From RUG420 sp045642465 (GTDB taxonomy: Bacteria; Bacillota; Clostridia; Oscillospirales; Acutalibacteraceae): DNA of 64,000 bases. This document shows, one piece after another, positions 43,453 to 52,502 of this stretch. Below the pieces are notes generated by a model that was given only the letters and a program-made list of their open reading frames with translations, had not been told where the DNA came from and ran no database searches. The stretch spans positions 62,001 to 126,000 of the forward strand of contig JAZUIY010000015.1 of the NCBI GenBank assembly GCA_045642465.1. The letters run 5' to 3'. The number at the start of each line of letters is the position of its first letter. Position 1 is the stretch's first letter. The translations under genes were made by a program, and so were the position numbers.

Positions 43453-46400
43453 TTATTTTTTGACCTTTACGGAAATGGTAGCGGCTTCGCCGTTAATCTT
43501 CCAGTCAGCCTTGTAGGCGGATTCGTCTACAGAGCCAACGGTAACGCTGGCAGCCAAAACGTCAGTCAAGAAGTTGTCTTTGAACTTGTTGGCAACGGTT
43601 TCAACCATATCGGTACCGGTAATGCAGAGGTCAATCTGATCCATGACTTCAAAGCCTGCGTCTTTACGCATGGTCTGAATCTTGGAAACGATTTCACGGA
43701 GGAAGCCTTCTTCCTTCAGTTCCTCGGTCAAAGTGGTATCCAAAGATACGGTAATGCCGAAGTCGGTCAGGGAGTAGAAACCTTCCTTCTGAACGGTTTC
43801 AATGAGAAGGTCTTCTTCGGTGAGAACAACTTCGCCATCTGCAAGGGCAAGCTTGATGGAACCGGTTTCATCCAGTTCTTTCTTGGCGGCAGAGCCGTCA
43901 AGAGCAGCAAGTGCTTCCTTAATGGCGCCCAGTTGCTTACCGTACTTCGGACCAACGGTTCTCATCTGCGGCTTAAACGCATAGGTCTGAAGAGCGTCTG
44001 CATTCTCAATGAATTCCACGTTCTTCACGTTCATTTCTTCCTTGATGATGTCGGTGTAGAAGTCGTCCAGCTTGGTTTCGGCCTTAATGTACATGTTGGC
44101 CAATGGCTGACGGGTCTTGCAGTTGGAACCGTTACGGCAGGCACGGCCCAAGCCGACAATGGAGAGAACGGTTTCCATGTTGGCTTCCAGTTCTGCATCC
44201 ATGTAGTCCTTGTTGGCTACCGGGAAGTCACAGAGATGGATGGAAACAGGAGCGTCCTTATCCAAAGAGCGAACCAGGTTCTGGTAAATGTCTTCTGCCA
44301 TGAACGGAATCATTGGAGCAGCGGTCTTTGCGGTTTCTACCAAAGCGGTATACAAGGTCATATAAGCGTTGATCTTATCCTGTTCCATGCCCTTGGCCCA
44401 GAAACGTTCACGGCCGCGGCGAACATACCAGTTGGACAGTTCGTCTACGAAGTCTGCAATGTAGCGGGCTGCTTCCGGAATGCGGTAGTTCTCCAGGTTC
44501 TGGTCAACCCCTTCAATCATGGTGTTGAGCTTGGAGAGACACCACTTGTCCATAACGGAAAGCTTATCGTAATCCAAGGTGTACTTGGTGGCGTCGAAGT
44601 TGTCAATGTTGGCGTAGAGAACGAAGAATGCGTAGGTGTTCCAGAGGGTACCCATTACCTTACGCTGACCTTCGGTTACAGCCTTGCCGTAGAAGCGGTT
44701 TGGCAGCCAAGGAGCGGAGTTGGTGTAGAAGTACCAACGGATAGCGTCTGCACCGTAGGTTTCCAAAGCTTCCATCGGGTCAACTGCGTTGCCCTTGGAC
44801 TTGGACATCTTTTGACCGTTTTCATCCTGAACGTGGCCCAAAACAATAACGTTCTTAAACGGAGCCTTGTTGAAGAGTAAGGTGGAAATGGCCAACAGAG
44901 AGTAGAACCAACCACGGGTCTGGTCAACGGCTTCGGAAATGAAGTCTGCCGGGAATTCCTTCTCGAACAGGTCTTCGTTTTCAAACGGATAGTGGTGCTG
45001 TGCGAATGGCATGGAGCCGGAGTCGAACCAGCAGTCAATTACTTCCGGAACGCGGGTCATCTTGCCGCCGCATTCGCAGTTAACATGTACGTTATCAATG
45101 TACGGGCGATGCAGTTCAATTTCATCCGGGCAGTCGTCCGAACGTTCCTTCAGTTCGCTGATGGAACCGATGCTGGTGCGCTTGCCACAGTCCGGGCATT
45201 CCCAAATGTTCAGCGGAGTACCCCAGTAACGGTTACGGGAAATACCCCAGTCCTGTACGTTTTCAAGCCAGTTTCCGAAACGGCCGGTGCCGATGCTTTC
45301 CGGAATCCAGTTGATGGTGTTGTTGTTCTTAATTAAGTCTTCCTTTACGTCGGTCATCTTAATAAACCAGGATTCGCGAGCGTAGTAGATCAGCGGAGTG
45401 TCACAGCGCCAGCAGTGTGGATAGCTGTGTTCAAACTTCGGAGCATCAAAGAGAAGGCCGCGGGCTTCCAAGTCTTTGAGAACTTCCAAGTCAGCCTTCT
45501 TACAGAAGAGGCCGGCAAATGGAGTATCTTCGGTCATGTTACCCTTGTCGTCTACGAACTGTACGAATGGCAGGTCGTATTTGCGGCCTACCTGGGCGTC
45601 GTCTTCACCGAAGGCAGGTGCCAGGTGAACAATACCGGTACCATCGGTCATGGTAACGTAGTTGTCACAGGTAATATAGAAGCCCTTCTTGTGCTGCTTT
45701 TCTACACACTTAGCTGCACATTCATAGAGCGGTTCGTATTCTTTGTTTTCTAAATCGGTTCCGACGTAGCGTTCCAAAATTTCATAAGCAGGTGCATCGC
45801 CCTCGGTAAGAGGAGAGAGAACGGTGTCTGCCAAAGCGGTGGCAATGTAGTAGGTGTAACCGTCTACTGCCTTTACCTTCAGATATTCATCCTTCGGGTT
45901 TACGCAAAGTGCTACGTTGGATGGCAGGGTCCAAGGAGTGGTGGTCCATGCTAAGAAGTAAGCGTCTTCGCCAATGACCTTGAAGCGGCAAACAGCGGAG
46001 CGTTCCTTAACATCCTTGTAGCCCTGAGCCACTTCGTGGGAGGACAACGGGGTACCGCAGCGTGGGCAGTAAGGTACAATCTTAAAGCCCTTGTAGAGCA
46101 AGCCCTTGTCGTAAATGTTCTTCAATGCCCACCATTCGGATTCAATGAATTCGTTGTGGTAGGTTACATATGGGTTGTCCATGTCGGCCCAGAAGCCAAC
46201 GGTTTTGGAGAAGTCTTCCCACATGCCTTTGTATTCCCATACGGACTCTTTACACATATCAATGAATGGTTCCAGACCGTATCCTTCAATTTGTTCTTTG
46301 CCGTCCAAGCCCAGTTTCTTTTCTACTTCCAGTTCAACCGGCAGACCGTGGGTATCCCAACCGGCCTTTCTTGGTACGTGGTAGCCTTTCATGGTTCTGT

Positions 46401-46605
46401 AACGTGGAATCATGTCCTTGATAACACGGGTCAGTACGTGACCAATGTGTGGCTTACCGTTTGCGGTTGGAGGGCCATCGTAGAATACATAAGATGGGCC
46501 TTCTTTTTGTTCTGTCAATTCGAAGATTTTTTCATCATCCCAAAACTTTTTGGTCTGCTTTTCGCGTTCCACAAAGTTTAAGTCTGTAGAAACTTTTTCG
46601 TACAT
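43453..46605 (-). CDS. ileS: Isoleucyl-tRNA synthetase, IleS2 type
   Basis: Charges tRNA-Ile. Seen in 1050 residues: DGPPTANGKPHIGHVL near 43 (HIGH), CP1 editing domain (about 200-390), zinc-type cysteine pairs CPRCG near 180, CPDCG near 474 and CECGG near 510, QKMSKSKGN near 603 (KMSKS) and a long C-terminal tRNA-binding part. Length and the KSKGN form fit the eukaryote-like type 2 enzyme, a class known to be less sensitive to mupirocin. As no other ileS is visible, this is probably the housekeeping copy. Controlled by the T-box leader upstream. Confidence 0.95.
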   Translation of the reverse strand: MYEKVSTDLNFVEREKQTKKFWDDEKIFELTEQKEGPSYVFYDGPPTANGKPHIGHVLTRVIKDMIPRYRTMKGYHVPRKAGWDTHGLPVELEVEKKLGLDGKEQIEGYGLEPFIDMCKESVWEYKGMWEDFSKTVGFWADMDNPYVTYHNEFIESEWWALKNIYDKGLLYKGFKIVPYCPRCGTPLSSHEVAQGYKDVKERSAVCRFKVIGEDAYFLAWTTTPWTLPSNVALCVNPKDEYLKVKAVDGYTYYIATALADTVLSPLTEGDAPAYEILERYVGTDLENKEYEPLYECAAKCVEKQHKKGFYITCDNYVTMTDGTGIVHLAPAFGEDDAQVGRKYDLPFVQFVDDKGNMTEDTPFAGLFCKKADLEVLKDLEARGLLFDAPKFEHSYPHCWRCDTPLIYYARESWFIKMTDVKEDLIKNNNTINWIPESIGTGRFGNWLENVQDWGISRNRYWGTPLNIWECPDCGKRTSIGSISELKERSDDCPDEIELHRPYIDNVHVNCECGGKMTRVPEVIDCWFDSGSMPFAQHHYPFENEDLFEKEFPADFISEAVDQTRGWFYSLLAISTLLFNKAPFKNVIVLGHVQDENGQKMSKSKGNAVDPMEALETYGADAIRWYFYTNSAPWLPNRFYGKAVTEGQRKVMGTLWNTYAFFVLYANIDNFDATKYTLDYDKLSVMDKWCLSKLNTMIEGVDQNLENYRIPEAARYIADFVDELSNWYVRRGRERFWAKGMEQDKINAYMTLYTALVETAKTAAPMIPFMAEDIYQNLVRSLDKDAPVSIHLCDFPVANKDYMDAELEANMETVLSIVGLGRACRNGSNCKTRQPLANMYIKAETKLDDFYTDIIKEEMNVKNVEFIENADALQTYAFKPQMRTVGPKYGKQLGAIKEALAALDGSAAKKELDETGSIKLALADGEVVLTEEDLLIETVQKEGFYSLTDFGITVSLDTTLTEELKEEGFLREIVSKIQTMRKDAGFEVMDQIDLCITGTDMVETVANKFKDNFLTDVLAASVTVGSVDESAYKADWKINGEAATISVKVKK

Positions 46606-46626
46606 TTGACATCCTCCTTTAGATAA

Positions 46627-46885
46627 TAAAAACGAGCTTCCTCCGGTAAACAGGACGAAGCTCGTGTATTCGTTTAACCACCTATTTACAGCATACTAAC
46701 ATATGTGCCCCGGATTACGGTGGGCGCCGGCGCTGTCTAATTACAAAATGTGTTCAACAGGCAACTCGGGAGTGATTTTCGTTACAGGGTCTTGTCACCG
46801 GGCTTCCACCGTCCCCGGTTCGCTTTGGACTGACAATCTGTACTTACTGTCTCCGTCAACGTCTTTAAAGGTATATTTAATTAGT
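46627..46885 (-). promoter_or_regulatory. T-box leader (tRNA-Ile sensing) of ileS
   Basis: Minus-strand RNA: GACGGAGACAGTAAG start, stem I with GCGAACCGGGGACGG and TGGAAGCCCGG, specifier region GAAAATCACTCCCGAG with AUC (Ile) at 46776-46774, T-box AATAGGTGGTT at 46686-46676, and terminator ACGAGCTTC/GAAGCTCGT plus TTTTT at 46665-46627. Uncharged tRNA-Ile would favour the antiterminator and ileS expression. It fills most of the 391-bp gap 46606-46996. Confidence 0.92.
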
Positions 46886-46996
46886 GGGTCAAGTGTAGCA
46901 CAATGGCCCATTTTTTGCAACAGATAAACAAAAAATGCAACTTTCTGACAATTTAGTGATATAGTAAAAGAAAACACAGAAAAGGGGATTCACACA

Positions 46997-47956
46997 ATGG
47001 CTATTACCAGAAGCGAAAATTTCTATCAGTCCACCTCCAAGGAAAATATCAAAATCCGTTATTTGGAATGGAAAGATGATGCAAATGCCAACCCGATTGG
47101 TGTCGTTCAGTTGACCCACGGCTGGGGTGAATATATTGACCGTTATGATGACATGGCCCGCATGTTGGCTGAAAACGGCTACGTCGTTGTTGGTCAGGAC
47201 CATATCGCCCACGGTTATACCGCTGGTGTAGATTATCTTGGCATTTATCCGGAAGATGCTCACACCGCCATGGTGGAGGATATGCAGGAACTCTACAAAA
47301 TTTACCACCAGAAATATCCGAACGCAAAGTACTGCCTTTATGGCCACAGCATGGGTTCCATGTTGGCCCGCTGCTTCTTAAAGAAGTATAGCCAGGAATT
47401 GGATGCCGCCGTTATTTGCGGTACCGGCAATTTCCCGGGTGCTATTGCCCTTCTGATTCCGGTACTTAAGCTGGTTTACAAAATTGGCCCAAGCTACAAG
47501 AAGTCCATTCAGAAGGCTGCCAAACAGGCTAAGAAGGCACCAAAGTCCACCGAACACAGAACCGACATGCCGAAAAAGTCTGAACTTTTGCCATTCTTCT
47601 GGCTTTCCTATGACGAAGCCAACATCATTGAATATGTACAGAACCCATTTGATGGCGCTCCTTACAACACCACCCTTGCCGCTATGGCACAGATGTTGGT
47701 AAAGGGTACCACCAAGAAGGGTAACCGCAAGATTAAGAAGGATCTTCCTATCTTCGTTATTTCCGGTGCCAAGGACCCGGTTGGCCTTTGGAGCATCGGC
47801 GTAAAGCAGGCTTACAAGAATCTCGTTAAGATTGGCCGCAACGCAACCTTGAAGATTTACAATGGCCGCCACGAAATCCACAATGAAGTGGAAAACGGCA
47901 CCAAGAACGAAGTATTTGCAGACCTTCTTGCATTCTTCAACGCTGCTTGCAAATAA
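46997..47956 (+). CDS. Alpha/beta hydrolase, monoacylglycerol-lipase-like
   Basis: Serine hydrolase of the S33/Hydrolase_4 type, 319 residues. Seen: THGWGEYIDRYDDMA near 38, GHSMGSMLARCF near 118 with the nucleophile Ser, ISGAKDPVG near 257 with the acid Asp and NGRHEIHNE near 293 with the His. No signal peptide. Likely acts on short esters or monoglycerides; substrate not visible. AAAAGGGG before ATG 46997. cysK follows after 33 bp, possibly on the same transcript. Confidence 0.9.
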   Translation: MAITRSENFYQSTSKENIKIRYLEWKDDANANPIGVVQLTHGWGEYIDRYDDMARMLAENGYVVVGQDHIAHGYTAGVDYLGIYPEDAHTAMVEDMQELYKIYHQKYPNAKYCLYGHSMGSMLARCFLKKYSQELDAAVICGTGNFPGAIALLIPVLKLVYKIGPSYKKSIQKAAKQAKKAPKSTEHRTDMPKKSELLPFFWLSYDEANIIEYVQNPFDGAPYNTTLAAMAQMLVKGTTKKGNRKIKKDLPIFVISGAKDPVGLWSIGVKQAYKNLVKIGRNATLKIYNGRHEIHNEVENGTKNEVFADLLAFFNAACK

Positions 47957-47989
47957 TTCAGCAAAACCAAAAGACAAAAGAGGAAACCA

Positions 47990-48925
47990 ATGCCTATTTA
48001 CCATTCCGTAGAAGAACTGATTGGCAATACACCCCTGTTGGAAATTGCCGATTTTAACAAAGAATATGCGCCAAATGCCACTGTCCTGGCCAAGCTGGAG
48101 TATTTCAATCCGGCCGGTTCCGCCAAGGACCGTGTGGCCAAGAGCATGATTGCCGAGGCAGAGGCTTCCGGCAAACTGATCCCGGGCGGCACCATCATTG
48201 AGCCGACCTCCGGCAACACCGGCATCGGTCTTTGTGCCCTTGCAGCCAAAAAGGGCTACAAGTGCATTATCATCATGCCGGACAGCATGTCTGCCGAGCG
48301 CTGCAACTTAATGAAGGCTTACGGTGCCCAGCTGATTCTGACCCCTGGCGCAGACGGCATGGCCGGCTGCATCAAAAAGGCAGAAGAACTGCAGGCCGCT
48401 ACGCCAAATGCCATCATTGCCGGTCAGTTTGACAACCCGGCCAATCCCCTGGCCCACTACCAGACCACCGGCCCGGAAATCTGGTCAGACACCAATGGCG
48501 GCGTGGACATCTTCATTGCCAGCATTGGTACCGGCGGTACCATTACCGGCACAGCCAAGTACTTAAAGGAACAAAATCCAAATATTAAAATCATTGGCAT
48601 TGAACCTGCCACTTCGCCGCTGCTGACCCAAGGCTACGCCGGCGCCCACGAAATTCAGGGCATTGGCGCCAACTTCATTCCAAGCATCTTAGACCAGTCT
48701 CTCATTGACGAAGTCTTGGCTTGCCCGAATGAAGACGCCTTCACCTACGCCCGTGCCTTCGGTAAACTGGAAGGCATCTTGGTAGGCATCTCCTCCGGCT
48801 CCGCTCTTTGGGCTGCCGCAGAAATTGCAGCCCGCCCGGAAAACGCAGGCAAAACCATTGTTACCCTGCTACCGGATACCGGTGACCGCTACCTGTCCAC
48901 CAAGCTCTATAACGGCGAAGCATAA
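47990..48925 (+). CDS. cysK: Cysteine synthase (O-acetylserine sulfhydrylase)
   Basis: PLP enzyme forming cysteine from O-acetylserine and sulfide. Seen in 311 residues: IGNTPLLEI at 10-18, NPAGSAKDRVAKSM near 41 with the PLP Lys, EPTSGNTGIGL near 71, IGTGGTITGTAKY near 182 and GISSGSALWAA near 267, then LLPDTGDRYLST at the end. CysK and CysM forms are hard to separate by eye; CysK is likelier. Shares a terminator with fhs. Confidence 0.94.
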   Translation: MPIYHSVEELIGNTPLLEIADFNKEYAPNATVLAKLEYFNPAGSAKDRVAKSMIAEAEASGKLIPGGTIIEPTSGNTGIGLCALAAKKGYKCIIIMPDSMSAERCNLMKAYGAQLILTPGADGMAGCIKKAEELQAATPNAIIAGQFDNPANPLAHYQTTGPEIWSDTNGGVDIFIASIGTGGTITGTAKYLKEQNPNIKIIGIEPATSPLLTQGYAGAHEIQGIGANFIPSILDQSLIDEVLACPNEDAFTYARAFGKLEGILVGISSGSALWAAAEIAARPENAGKTIVTLLPDTGDRYLSTKLYNGEA

Positions 48926-48974
48926 GCGGCTGCCGTAAAGCTGAAAACGGAACGGCAAAGCATACAAAAAGAAA

Positions 48975-49004
48975 ACCCGGCTCCTTTCGGAGTCGGGCTT
49001 TTTT
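48975..49004. terminator. Bidirectional terminator cysK / fhs
   Basis: AAACCCGGCTCC TTTC GGAGTCGGGCTTTTTT, one mismatch in the stem. Confidence 0.88.
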
Positions 49005-49047
49005 ATGCTTTTTTACTTTCCTATTTGCTTCTCCGGCGAACTTTCGC

Positions 49048-50727
49048 TTAGAACAAACCGGTAATCTTGCCGTTTTCGTCTACGTCAATGCGTTCTGCTG
49101 CAGGACGCTTTGGAAGACCAGGCATGGTCATAATGTCACCGGTCAGGGCAACAATGAAGCCTGCGCCGGCAGATACCTTCAGGTTGCGAACGGTAATGCG
49201 GAAGTTCTTTGGTGCACCTAAGAGAGTGGCATCATCAGAGAAGGAATACTGGGTCTTGGCCATGCAGATTGGCATCTTGTCAAAGCCGTTGTCTACCAGT
49301 TCCTGAAGCTGCTTCTTCGCATTGGCGGTAAGATCTACGCCGTCAGCGTGGTAAACCTTAGTGGCAATGGCATTGAGCTTTTCTTCAATGGTGTCGTTTT
49401 CATCATAAGCAAAGCGGAAGTCGCCCTTTTCTTCTTCACAAAGGCGTACCACTTCTTTGGCAAGAGCCACGCCGCCTTCGCCGCCCTTAGCCCATACTTC
49501 GGAAAGAGCAACGTTTACGCCGAGTTCCTTACATTTTGCTTCTACCAAGTCAAGTTCTGCCTTGGTGTCAGTTGGGAATGCGTTAATGGCAACAACGGTA
49601 GGAAGACCCCAAACGTTCTTCATGTTTTCTACGTGCTGCAGCAAGTTTGGAAGACCTGCTTCCAAAGCTTCCAGGTTTTCGGCATCCAGGTCGGCCTTCT
49701 TTACACCGCCGTGGTTTTTGAGTGCACGAACGGTGGCAACGACTACAACAGCTGCAGGAGTCAAACCAGCCATACGGCACTTAATATCTAAGAACTTTTC
49801 TGCGCCAAGGTCTGCACCGAAGCCTGCTTCGGTAATGGCGTAGTCACCTAACTTCAAGGCAATCTTGGTAGCGGTTACAGAGTTACAGCCATGGGCAATG
49901 TTTGCAAATGGGCCGCAGTGAACGAAGGATGGGCAGCCTTCCAAGGTCTGAACCAGGTTTGGCTTCAAGGCATCCTTCAACAGAGCAGTCATTGCGCCTT
50001 CTGCCTTCAGGTCATGAGCGGTAACCGGCTTGCCATCAAAGGTGTAACCAATAACAATGCGAGCCAAACGGGTCTTCAAATCAATGATGTCAGAAGACAA
50101 GCAAAGCACTGCCATAATTTCGGAAGCAACGGTAATATCAAAGCCATCTTCACGAGGCACACCCTGCATACGGCCGCCGAGACCGTCTACAATGTTACGA
50201 AGCTGTCTGTCGTTCATATCAACAGCGCGCTTCCAGGTAATTTTCTTTACGTCAATATTCAGTTCATTACCCTGCTGAATATGATTATCAATCATGGCTG
50301 CAAGAAGGTTGTTTGCAGCGCCGATTGCATGGAAGTCACCGGTGAAGTGAAGGTTAATATCTTCCATTGGAACTACCTGAGCGTATCCGCCGCCGGCAGC
50401 ACCACCCTTAACGCCGAATACCGGGCCAAGGGACGGTTCACGAAGAGCTACAATAACGTTCTTACCAATTTTGCGCATACCGTCTGCCAAACCAACAGTG
50501 GTGGTGGTTTTACCTTCACCTGCTGGGGTTGGGTTAATGGCGGTAACCAAAATCAGTTTTCCGTCTTCTTTGTCCTTCATGTCTTTGAGCAGCTGGTAGT
50601 CTACCTTTGCCTTGTAGTTACCATACTGTTCCAAATACTTTTCATCCACACCTGCAATTTCTGCAATTTCGCGGATGTTTTTCATTTGACATTCCTGAGC
50701 AATCTCAATGTCAGATTTGTATCCCAT
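49048..50727 (-). CDS. fhs: Formate--tetrahydrofolate ligase
   Basis: ATP-dependent formation of 10-formyl-tetrahydrofolate from formate, a key C1 step in acetogens and many anaerobes. Seen in 559 residues: TPAGEGKTTTTVGLADGM near 66 (nucleotide loop), REPSLGPVFGVKGGAAGGG near 94, HCGPFANIAHGCNS near 297, and TVVATVRALKNHGG type site near 343. Start: ATG 50727 follows GGAGGT; the frame opens five codons earlier. Divergent from the UroD-like gene, with both promoters in the 250-bp gap. Codon bias suggests high expression. Confidence 0.96.
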   Translation of the reverse strand: MGYKSDIEIAQECQMKNIREIAEIAGVDEKYLEQYGNYKAKVDYQLLKDMKDKEDGKLILVTAINPTPAGEGKTTTTVGLADGMRKIGKNVIVALREPSLGPVFGVKGGAAGGGYAQVVPMEDINLHFTGDFHAIGAANNLLAAMIDNHIQQGNELNIDVKKITWKRAVDMNDRQLRNIVDGLGGRMQGVPREDGFDITVASEIMAVLCLSSDIIDLKTRLARIVIGYTFDGKPVTAHDLKAEGAMTALLKDALKPNLVQTLEGCPSFVHCGPFANIAHGCNSVTATKIALKLGDYAITEAGFGADLGAEKFLDIKCRMAGLTPAAVVVVATVRALKNHGGVKKADLDAENLEALEAGLPNLLQHVENMKNVWGLPTVVAINAFPTDTKAELDLVEAKCKELGVNVALSEVWAKGGEGGVALAKEVVRLCEEEKGDFRFAYDENDTIEEKLNAIATKVYHADGVDLTANAKKQLQELVDNGFDKMPICMAKTQYSFSDDATLLGAPKNFRITVRNLKVSAGAGFIVALTGDIMTMPGLPKRPAAERIDVDENGKITGLF

Positions 50728-50765
50728 AATTATTACCTCCAACCGAAGAATTCATTACGTTTCGA

Positions 50766-50794
50766 TTATAGCATAGAACGGAAGCTAAAGTAAC
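50766..50794 (-). promoter_or_regulatory. Promoter for fhs
   Basis: Minus-strand TTACTT (50794-50789), 17-bp spacer, TATAAT (50771-50766) preceded by TGC. Confidence 0.68.
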
Positions 50795-50918
50795 TATACC
50801 TATTCTTTCTTTGCCGTCTTTCGTAAAGTATCACTTTACCCAAGTAATGCGCTCTTATTTTGTAAACTATGCGCCTTTCTTTTTTTGCCTAAAAATTGGT
50901 ACTATATTAACGTGTTTT

Positions 50919-50936
50919 GGCCTTTGACGAAAGGCC
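50919..50936 (+). other. Stem-loop in the leader of the UroD-like gene
   Basis: GGCCTTT GACG AAAGGCC, a perfect 7-bp stem with a four-base loop about 40 bases before the start and without a T-run. A TATATT at 50902-50907 may be the promoter -10, which would place the hairpin near the 5' end of the mRNA, perhaps as a stabiliser. Confidence 0.6.
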
Positions 50937-50977
50937 TGGAAACAATTTTCACATAGCTATTTTGAGGAGGAAAAGAA

Positions 50978-52213
50978 ATGGCTAACAAAAAGCTTTTTGA
51001 CGAACGTTTGCAGCGTATGACTGACGTTGCAAATGGTAAGATTCCAGACAGAGTGCCAATTTGCGGCCTCATGGAAACCTACACCTTAGGTTATGCTGGA
51101 ACCACCATCGATGCTTGTGTAAAGAGCATCACCCATCATGTACAGTCTTACGGTAAGATTTATGAAGACATTTACTATGATAGTGCCTTCGTACCGTACA
51201 TGACCCACTCTCTGGAACTGGGCAACGGCCTGGGCTCCGACGTATTCTTTGCTTCTGATGACGGTATTACCATGCAGCACAAAGAATATTGCCCAATGGT
51301 TGCTGAGGACTACGAAAACTTGGTTAAGGATCCTGTTATGTGGATCATTGACGAATTCCTGCCTCGTAAGTTCCCGAAGTTCAACGACACCAATGAAGGC
51401 CAGAAGAAGGCATTCCTTGGCTCTCTCATTCCATTCTTAAAGTTTGCAGGCACCATGTTCTACGGCGGACTTTACTTCAACAAGAAGTTAGACTTGCCGG
51501 TAGTTGTTGGTGGTTCTGCAGAAATGCCAATGGATATGTTGTTTGACTATCTCCGTGGTTTCCGTCCAACTGTTAACGACCTTCGTCGTAACAAGGACCA
51601 GATTGAAGCTGCAATCAATGCACTTCTTGACTACTGCATGGACCTTTCCCGCATGACCAACCTTATGATGGGTTCCACCGCAGCAGGTCTCCCATGGATG
51701 GCTAAAAACGCTGTTAACGGCGTTATCCGCCGCAAGGATTTCCAGTTCACTGAATTCCCTTGGATCTTCAACCCTTGCCATATCCCTCCATTCATCAATC
51801 CAGAACAGTTTGAACGTTTCTACTGGCCAACCTTCAAGGCAATGGTAGAATACATTGCTGCTCACGGCGGTCACGTACTGTCCGTACTGGAAGGCGAATG
51901 GGGTCCAAACCTGGAATTCTTAAAGGATTTGCCAGACAACTCCTGCACCTTCGTAGTTGAAAACGACGACCCGAAGAAGGTTAAGGAATTGGTTCCAAAC
52001 AACTCCATTATGGCAGGTATTCCTCTTGCCCTCCTTCGTGACGGCACCAAGGAAGAATGCATTGAAGCTGCTAAGAAACTGGTTGATGACTGCGCTCCTG
52101 GCGGACGCTTCATCTTCTGCACCGGTAACAAAGTACTTCTTTGCCCGAACGACGCAAAGGCTGAAAACATCCGTGCCGTAAACGAATTCGTACACGGCTA
52201 TGGCCTCTATTAA
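50978..52213 (+). CDS. Uroporphyrinogen-decarboxylase-like protein (methyltransferase-type family)
   Basis: 411 residues of the UroD/MtaA superfamily. Seen: IPDRVPICGLMETY at 22-35, NGLGSDVFFASDDG near 82, GSAEMPMDMLFDYLRGFR near 178, and the C-terminal FIFCTGNKVLLCPNDAKAENIRAVNEF. True UroD active-site arginines are not evident, and family members of this length are mostly corrinoid-dependent methyltransferases. But the HxC zinc site of MtaA-type enzymes reads SVLEGEWG here, with cysteines moved to FCTGNKVLLC, so chemistry is uncertain. Strong codon bias and AGGAGG indicate high expression. Paired with a 67-residue ORF and divergent from fhs, which hints at C1 metabolism. Confidence 0.8.
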   Translation: MANKKLFDERLQRMTDVANGKIPDRVPICGLMETYTLGYAGTTIDACVKSITHHVQSYGKIYEDIYYDSAFVPYMTHSLELGNGLGSDVFFASDDGITMQHKEYCPMVAEDYENLVKDPVMWIIDEFLPRKFPKFNDTNEGQKKAFLGSLIPFLKFAGTMFYGGLYFNKKLDLPVVVGGSAEMPMDMLFDYLRGFRPTVNDLRRNKDQIEAAINALLDYCMDLSRMTNLMMGSTAAGLPWMAKNAVNGVIRRKDFQFTEFPWIFNPCHIPPFINPEQFERFYWPTFKAMVEYIAAHGGHVLSVLEGEWGPNLEFLKDLPDNSCTFVVENDDPKKVKELVPNNSIMAGIPLALLRDGTKEECIEAAKKLVDDCAPGGRFIFCTGNKVLLCPNDAKAENIRAVNEFVHGYGLY

Positions 52214-52232
52214 TAAGGAAGGAGAGAACACA

Positions 52233-52436
52233 ATGAAAGAACAGTTACAGGAATATAAATTCCACGAAAACGAAAAGACCCTCTCCGAAGTTATGATCGG
52301 TTGGGTTCGCGGTATCCTTGAAACCGTACTTCCTTTCTTAAAGATTGGACCATTCCCAGGACTGCTTGATAAGCTCTTTGCTTCTCAGTTTGCACGTTCC
52401 TTCCTGGGCTCTTATGCAATGCTCCTTCTCATGTAA
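52233..52436 (+). CDS. Small protein of 67 residues following the UroD-like gene
   Basis: No family recognised. Seen: MKEQLQEYKFHENEKT, then an amphipathic to hydrophobic helix region (about 18-65) with ILETVLPFLKIGPFPGLLDKL. Start ATG 52233 follows GGAAGGAG, 19 bp after the UroD-like stop; the in-frame upstream extension overlaps that gene. Codon bias is as strong as in the gene before, and a terminator follows directly, so it is a real co-transcribed gene. It may be a partner or membrane tether of the UroD-like protein. Confidence 0.78.
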   Translation: MKEQLQEYKFHENEKTLSEVMIGWVRGILETVLPFLKIGPFPGLLDKLFASQFARSFLGSYAMLLLM

Positions 52437-52448
52437 GAGAAGACACAA

Positions 52449-52486
52449 AAAAGACCTTCCCTTTTGGGAAGGTCTTTTCTTTTTGT
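52449..52486. terminator. Bidirectional terminator
   Basis: AAAAGACCTTCCC TTTT GGGAAGGTCTTTTCTTTTT between convergent genes. Confidence 0.93.
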
Positions 52487-52502
52487 CAAAACTGAATCGC
52501 CC

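Noticed and set aside
46889..47347. 152-codon minus-strand frame upstream of ileS
   Set aside because: It spans the start of the hydrolase gene and the promoter of the T-box leader, with no ribosome binding site.
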